DNA of 21,850 bases, from assembly GCA_001642005.1 (NCBI GenBank), contig LWCA01000625.1, positions 1 to 21,850 of the forward strand. The letters are read 5' to 3'. How positions within the stretch are numbered: the stretch's first letter is position 1; each line of letters begins with the position of its first letter. The translations under genes and the position numbers were made by a program. This DNA is from Intoshia linei (lineage: Eukaryota; Orthonectida; Rhopaluridae). Under the pieces are notes generated by a model. The model worked only from the letters and a program-made list of their open reading frames with translations. It did no database searches and had not been told where the DNA came from. This document shows, one piece after another, positions 18,577 through 21,850 of the stretch.

Positions 18577-20245
18577 ATTTAAATTTCAGTGTTTATTATT
18601 AACAATGCAACTATACTCCTTAGTGTGAGATACACAAATACATGTATGCATTTTTCAGTATTTATCGGTATCAATAATGCATTATCAATTAGAGACAACA
18701 TAAACAATACATGTATAAATTCCCTATTACAAAAAATTTTAATAAATTCATTTGTCGGTTATAAATAAATAAAATACAACTTTATAATTTAAACAGGAAG
18801 TATTTCTTCATTAAGTATGCACTAGTCTGTTTCTCAAAGTCGACAACGGAAAATTCCGTCGTTGAATGCAAAATATCACATCAATAATTATAATTAATAA
18901 TTTTGATAATCTAATTATTAGTATAATTTAGAAAAAACATTAATACATTATATATTTATTTTTAATATATAATATGTCAATGTAATAATAAAGACCAAAA
19001 TATTTCAAAATCTTTTTATACCGTAAAAATTAGCAAATGAGTTTTATAACAAAATGTTAAAATTTCTGTTGTAACGCAAAAAATTGAGTTTTCAATATTA
19101 TATTTATACATTTTGACTAAATTTACTCTTTTCATAATGTGTTTTTTTTTTAATTTTTTTTTAAATTTTTTTGATTATCTGCTGCCTCAACTTTTAAAGT
19201 TTTTATCACTTTTTATGAAAAAATCTAATAGTTAAAAATATATCCAATACATTGTTTTATTTACTGTTAATATTTGTTAATTCTAATGTGAAATTTACGT
19301 CATCTCGTTTTATACGGTTTCTAATTTGTATTACCTGTAGTTATTTTTCTAAAATTATCTAAATTATAGTCCTAATCTTTATCATATCATAAATCATGAT
19401 ATCATTATTTTGTTAAGAATATTAAAAGATGAATGTAAGCAATAAAATACTTAAATCGATTGACTAGTAAATTGAATATTCCCTCCCTGCTCACCCGATT
19501 AAAACTTAATTACTAAATAATATGATAAATCAGAAATCTATATACAGTGTAACCTCTTTATAAAAAACCCCTCTATAAACAAATTATCATGCTTTAAAAA
19601 ATATATCAATCCTATATAATTTGTTTATTACATTTTCACATGTCAACAGTTTACGTATGAAATTGTATGAAATTTGTATGACACTTATCACCTTTTTTGA
19701 TACTCCAAAAAACATATTAATCGTTAAAATTTATCAATCGTTTAATTATAAAGAGGTTTCACTGTACTATATACATTTCATATCTTGTAGATTTATAATT
19801 AAAATTATTGGGTATATTAGTCACCTTAACCGAGGTATTCTTATATTCAAAAATTATACAACATAAAATTTTTATAAAAATGTCTAAAAATAATATCAAA
19901 TTAAAAGATTTCAATATACCTATTGTTTCCTTTGATTATAGTTGAACCATAGTTCAATGAACGTAACGTTCAAATTTGCATTTTTATTAGATCAAACTCC
20001 ATAACATTTAAAAACATGATCCAAACTGTAAGAAAATAATTGCATAATATTTAATTGTGTTTTTACGTTACCCAATAACAAAGTCAATGTCCTTTAAAAT
20101 GAAGTGAATCGAACCAAATTTTTAACCAAGTAAATAACAACCAAAATTATATAAGAAAAAATTTGTTTCAGTAATTTCATTATTGTAAAAACGTAATAGA
20201 GATTGCAATAAAATTTGTAAAATTAATATAACGAAAAAAGCTTAA
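18577..20245. other. Divergent intergenic region between B9D1 and the second cysteine-module gene
   Basis: B9D1 starts leftward at 18576 and the plus-strand gene starts at 20246, so both promoters should lie here. I see no X-box or other motif I would defend by eye. The region contains one 220-bp pogo-like MITE. The open stretch at 19621-19866 overlaps that element and is not a gene. Confidence 0.5.
19545..19764. mobile_element. Pogo-like MITE, 220 bp, TA target site
   Basis: The left end is CAGTGTAACCTCTTTATAA and the right end, inverted, is CAGTGAAACCTCTTTATAA; the 19-bp ends differ at one base. TA flanks both sides (19543-19544 and 19765-19766). The CAGTG-AACCTCTTTATAA terminus is characteristic of pogo/Tigger-group elements. 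The interior is non-coding. Confidence 0.85.
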
Positions 20246-21291
20246 ATGGGGTATTTGAAAATGTTGGCAATATGCCTAACACTAACCTGTAATATTTCCA
20301 TTTGCATTTTCAATTTATTTTAGATTTTATTTGTGGAATTTCAGCAATGGGTAAAAGTAAAAAAATTAGATATTAATTAATATAGCATCCGGAAAATGTC
20401 CTATTACAAATTGCAAAAAATGCAACGATCAACCGATAGAATGTTTAGAATGTCAAAAAGGGTATTTTGATGATACCGTAAACAACAAATGCGGACGTTT
20501 ATTTAATATTTTAATAATTGTATTAAAAATTTAGAATGTCCTACCGGTTGTTCAGAATGTTCATTAAAAGATACATGTTCTAAATGTAAAATTGCTAAAT
20601 TTTGGGAAGCTACTTTAAAAATGTGCTATGGTATAAACATAAAAATTTTGAGTGATTATCTTTAGGCTGTCCAATTCTTTGTGATGAATGCGATAATGAT
20701 TTGTCTTGTAAAACTTGTATGCAAAATTATTACAAAATCAGTTTAAACATTAAATGCATTGGTAATATTTTTATTTCATTTGCTTGATTTCATATTTTTT
20801 AGCCTGTTCATTGGGGTGTAGTGATTGTTATTCTACTTCAGATTGTAAATTTTGCAGACCTGGTTATTACATTGTTGGAACTGTTGGTGCCAAATATTGC
20901 ACGAGTATTATTTTACTTTTTCAGTCTCTAATTTAATAATGTAGAGTGTGCGTCAAATTGCGATTCGTGTAACGATGGTTCATCATGTACTATTTGTAAA
21001 CCCGATTTTTACTGGAAATCGAGCAGCAAAGTCTGTGCAAGTAAACATTGTAGTATTTTTTCTCATAGTTTAGCATGTGGAAGCAATTGGATCAAATGTG
21101 ACCACAATAATGGATGTACGTCCTGTGATCCAGGATACATTGTAGCAAATGAATTATGCAAACGTATAAATATTGTAGTTCATTTTTAACCATTCCAATA
21201 GCATGCCCAGAACTCGGGAGTGGTGATTGTTCATATTGTCGAGATGAAACTATGGGAAGAGAATGGGATACTGCGTCTCAAACTTGTTTGT
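20246..21291 (+). CDS. Second cysteine-module gene with signal peptide (5' part)
   Basis: Nine exons are visible: 20246-20288, 20324-20350, 20386-20496, 20535-20630, 20666-20761, 20803-20904, 20945-21040, 21074-21163, 21202-21291 (751 nt, about 250 residues), all with phase-1 junctions and introns of 33-41 nt. The ATG at 20246 follows an in-frame TAA (20243-20245); another ATG is at 20261. Exons 1-2 encode M-G-Y-L-K-M then a hydrophobic stretch (L-A-I-C-L-T-L-T-Y-F-I-C-G-I) ending near S-A-M-A-S, a classic secretion signal. Seven type B modules follow, for example C-P-T-G-C-S-E-C...C-S-K-C and C-P-I-L-C-D-E-C...C-K-T-C. The 21074 exon has Trp (TGG) where the second cysteine is expected. No stop is reached; the gene continues past 21291 and likely past the window. 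The product is probably a secreted or surface protein, paralogous to the gene at 2236-13241. Function unknown. Confidence 0.78.
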
Positions 21292-21850
21292 GTAAGTTTA
21301 AATTATTAACATTTTTTTAGGAACCATTATTACACTGCACTTCACTCAAATAATTTTTGGGTTGTAACCCATATTTTAAGAATATTTAAGGTTATATCTC
21401 CACATCACAGAAAAAAATAAAAAAATGAATGGTTAATGAGATAATTACACTCATTCAATTATTTTCAATACTAGTTACAATTACAGGTATTTCTTGGCGA
21501 ACATTCAGTTGAGCGATGTATTGTTAAAGTGACATGATCATAGATTTTGCAAATTGATGATATCATTGATTTTTTGACCAAATTTTTGTGGGATCCATTA
21601 AAGAAATTTTTCAACTAAAATTTTGTAGGGTTTTTAAGGGAAGTTTTTTTCAGCCAATTTTAATCATTTTTAAGACACTTTTGGGATCAAAATTTAATAG
21701 GGATTTTTAAGGGAAATTTTTTAACATTTTAAGAGTTCTTCAAAATCTTTTAAAATTAAGTTAAAAATGTTTCCTTGACTTGTTTTGAAATTTGAAGGTT
21801 AAATTCTTATTTAAATATTATTATTATATTTTAAAAGTTAAATATATTTA
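21292..21850 (+). other. Probable intron with short repeated phrases
   Basis: After the donor T|GTAAGT at 21292 I find no further module exon to the window end. Two similar phrases, TAGGGTTTTTAAGGGAAGTTT (about 21627) and TAGGGATTTTTAAGGGAAATTT (about 21698), each preceded by GGGATC and AAAATTT, suggest a two-unit tandem duplication of about 70 bp. Confidence 0.45.

Noticed and set aside
18838-18866. Hairpin around CAACGGAAAATTCCGTCGTTG as a regulatory site
   Set aside because: The stem is imperfect and nothing around it supports a terminator or binding site; I cannot separate it from chance or from a small transposon remnant.
19621-19866. 81-codon plus-strand open frame
   Set aside because: It overlaps the 220-bp pogo-like MITE and runs across its right end; it shows no domain or splice context.

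Overview
This is an A+T-rich animal genomic window. Three things point to a metazoan: spliced genes with GT-AG introns, a complete gene for the ciliary transition-zone protein B9D1, and cut-and-paste DNA transposon debris (pogo-like and hAT-like). Many introns are only 30-45 nt, which is short for an animal. I cannot name the species; an invertebrate with compact introns fits best.

Three genes can be read. (1) On the plus strand, from about 2236 (true start not certain) to the stop at 13241, 28 exons encode a long secreted or cell-surface protein. It is built from small cysteine modules, mostly one module per exon and almost every exon bounded by phase-1 introns. The last three exons add a Ly6/uPAR-like three-finger domain and a hydrophobic C-terminal tail typical of a GPI anchor signal. 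One module exon (2720-2800) carries an in-frame TAG. (2) On the minus strand, 18576 to 13630, six exons give a full-length B9D1 of 208 residues, convergent with gene 1. Its 3.3 kb first intron is filled with repeats and transposon remnants. (3) On the plus strand from 20246, a second cysteine-module gene begins with a signal peptide split by a 35-nt intron. It continues through seven module exons to 21291 and presumably runs beyond the window. Its modules closely resemble the second module type of gene 1, so the two genes look like paralogues flanking B9D1.

Layout: 1-2235 upstream A+T-rich DNA with a tandem repeat and a pogo-like remnant; 2236-10133 module exons, with long introns at 3538-4498, 4805-6051, 6285-7479 and 7576-8265 that hold transposon-like sequence; 10356-13241 last module and three-finger/GPI exons, interrupted by a 2.4 kb repeat-rich intron; 13242-13629 short convergent intergenic gap; 13630-18576 B9D1; 18577-20245 divergent intergenic DNA with a 220-bp pogo-like MITE; 20246-21291 second cysteine-module gene; 21292-21850 probable intron with short repeats.

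The most unusual content is the array of symmetric phase-1 cysteine-module exons joined to a three-finger GPI-type terminus. Any module exon can be skipped without a frameshift, so the architecture would permit many isoforms, although nothing in the DNA alone shows that this happens.
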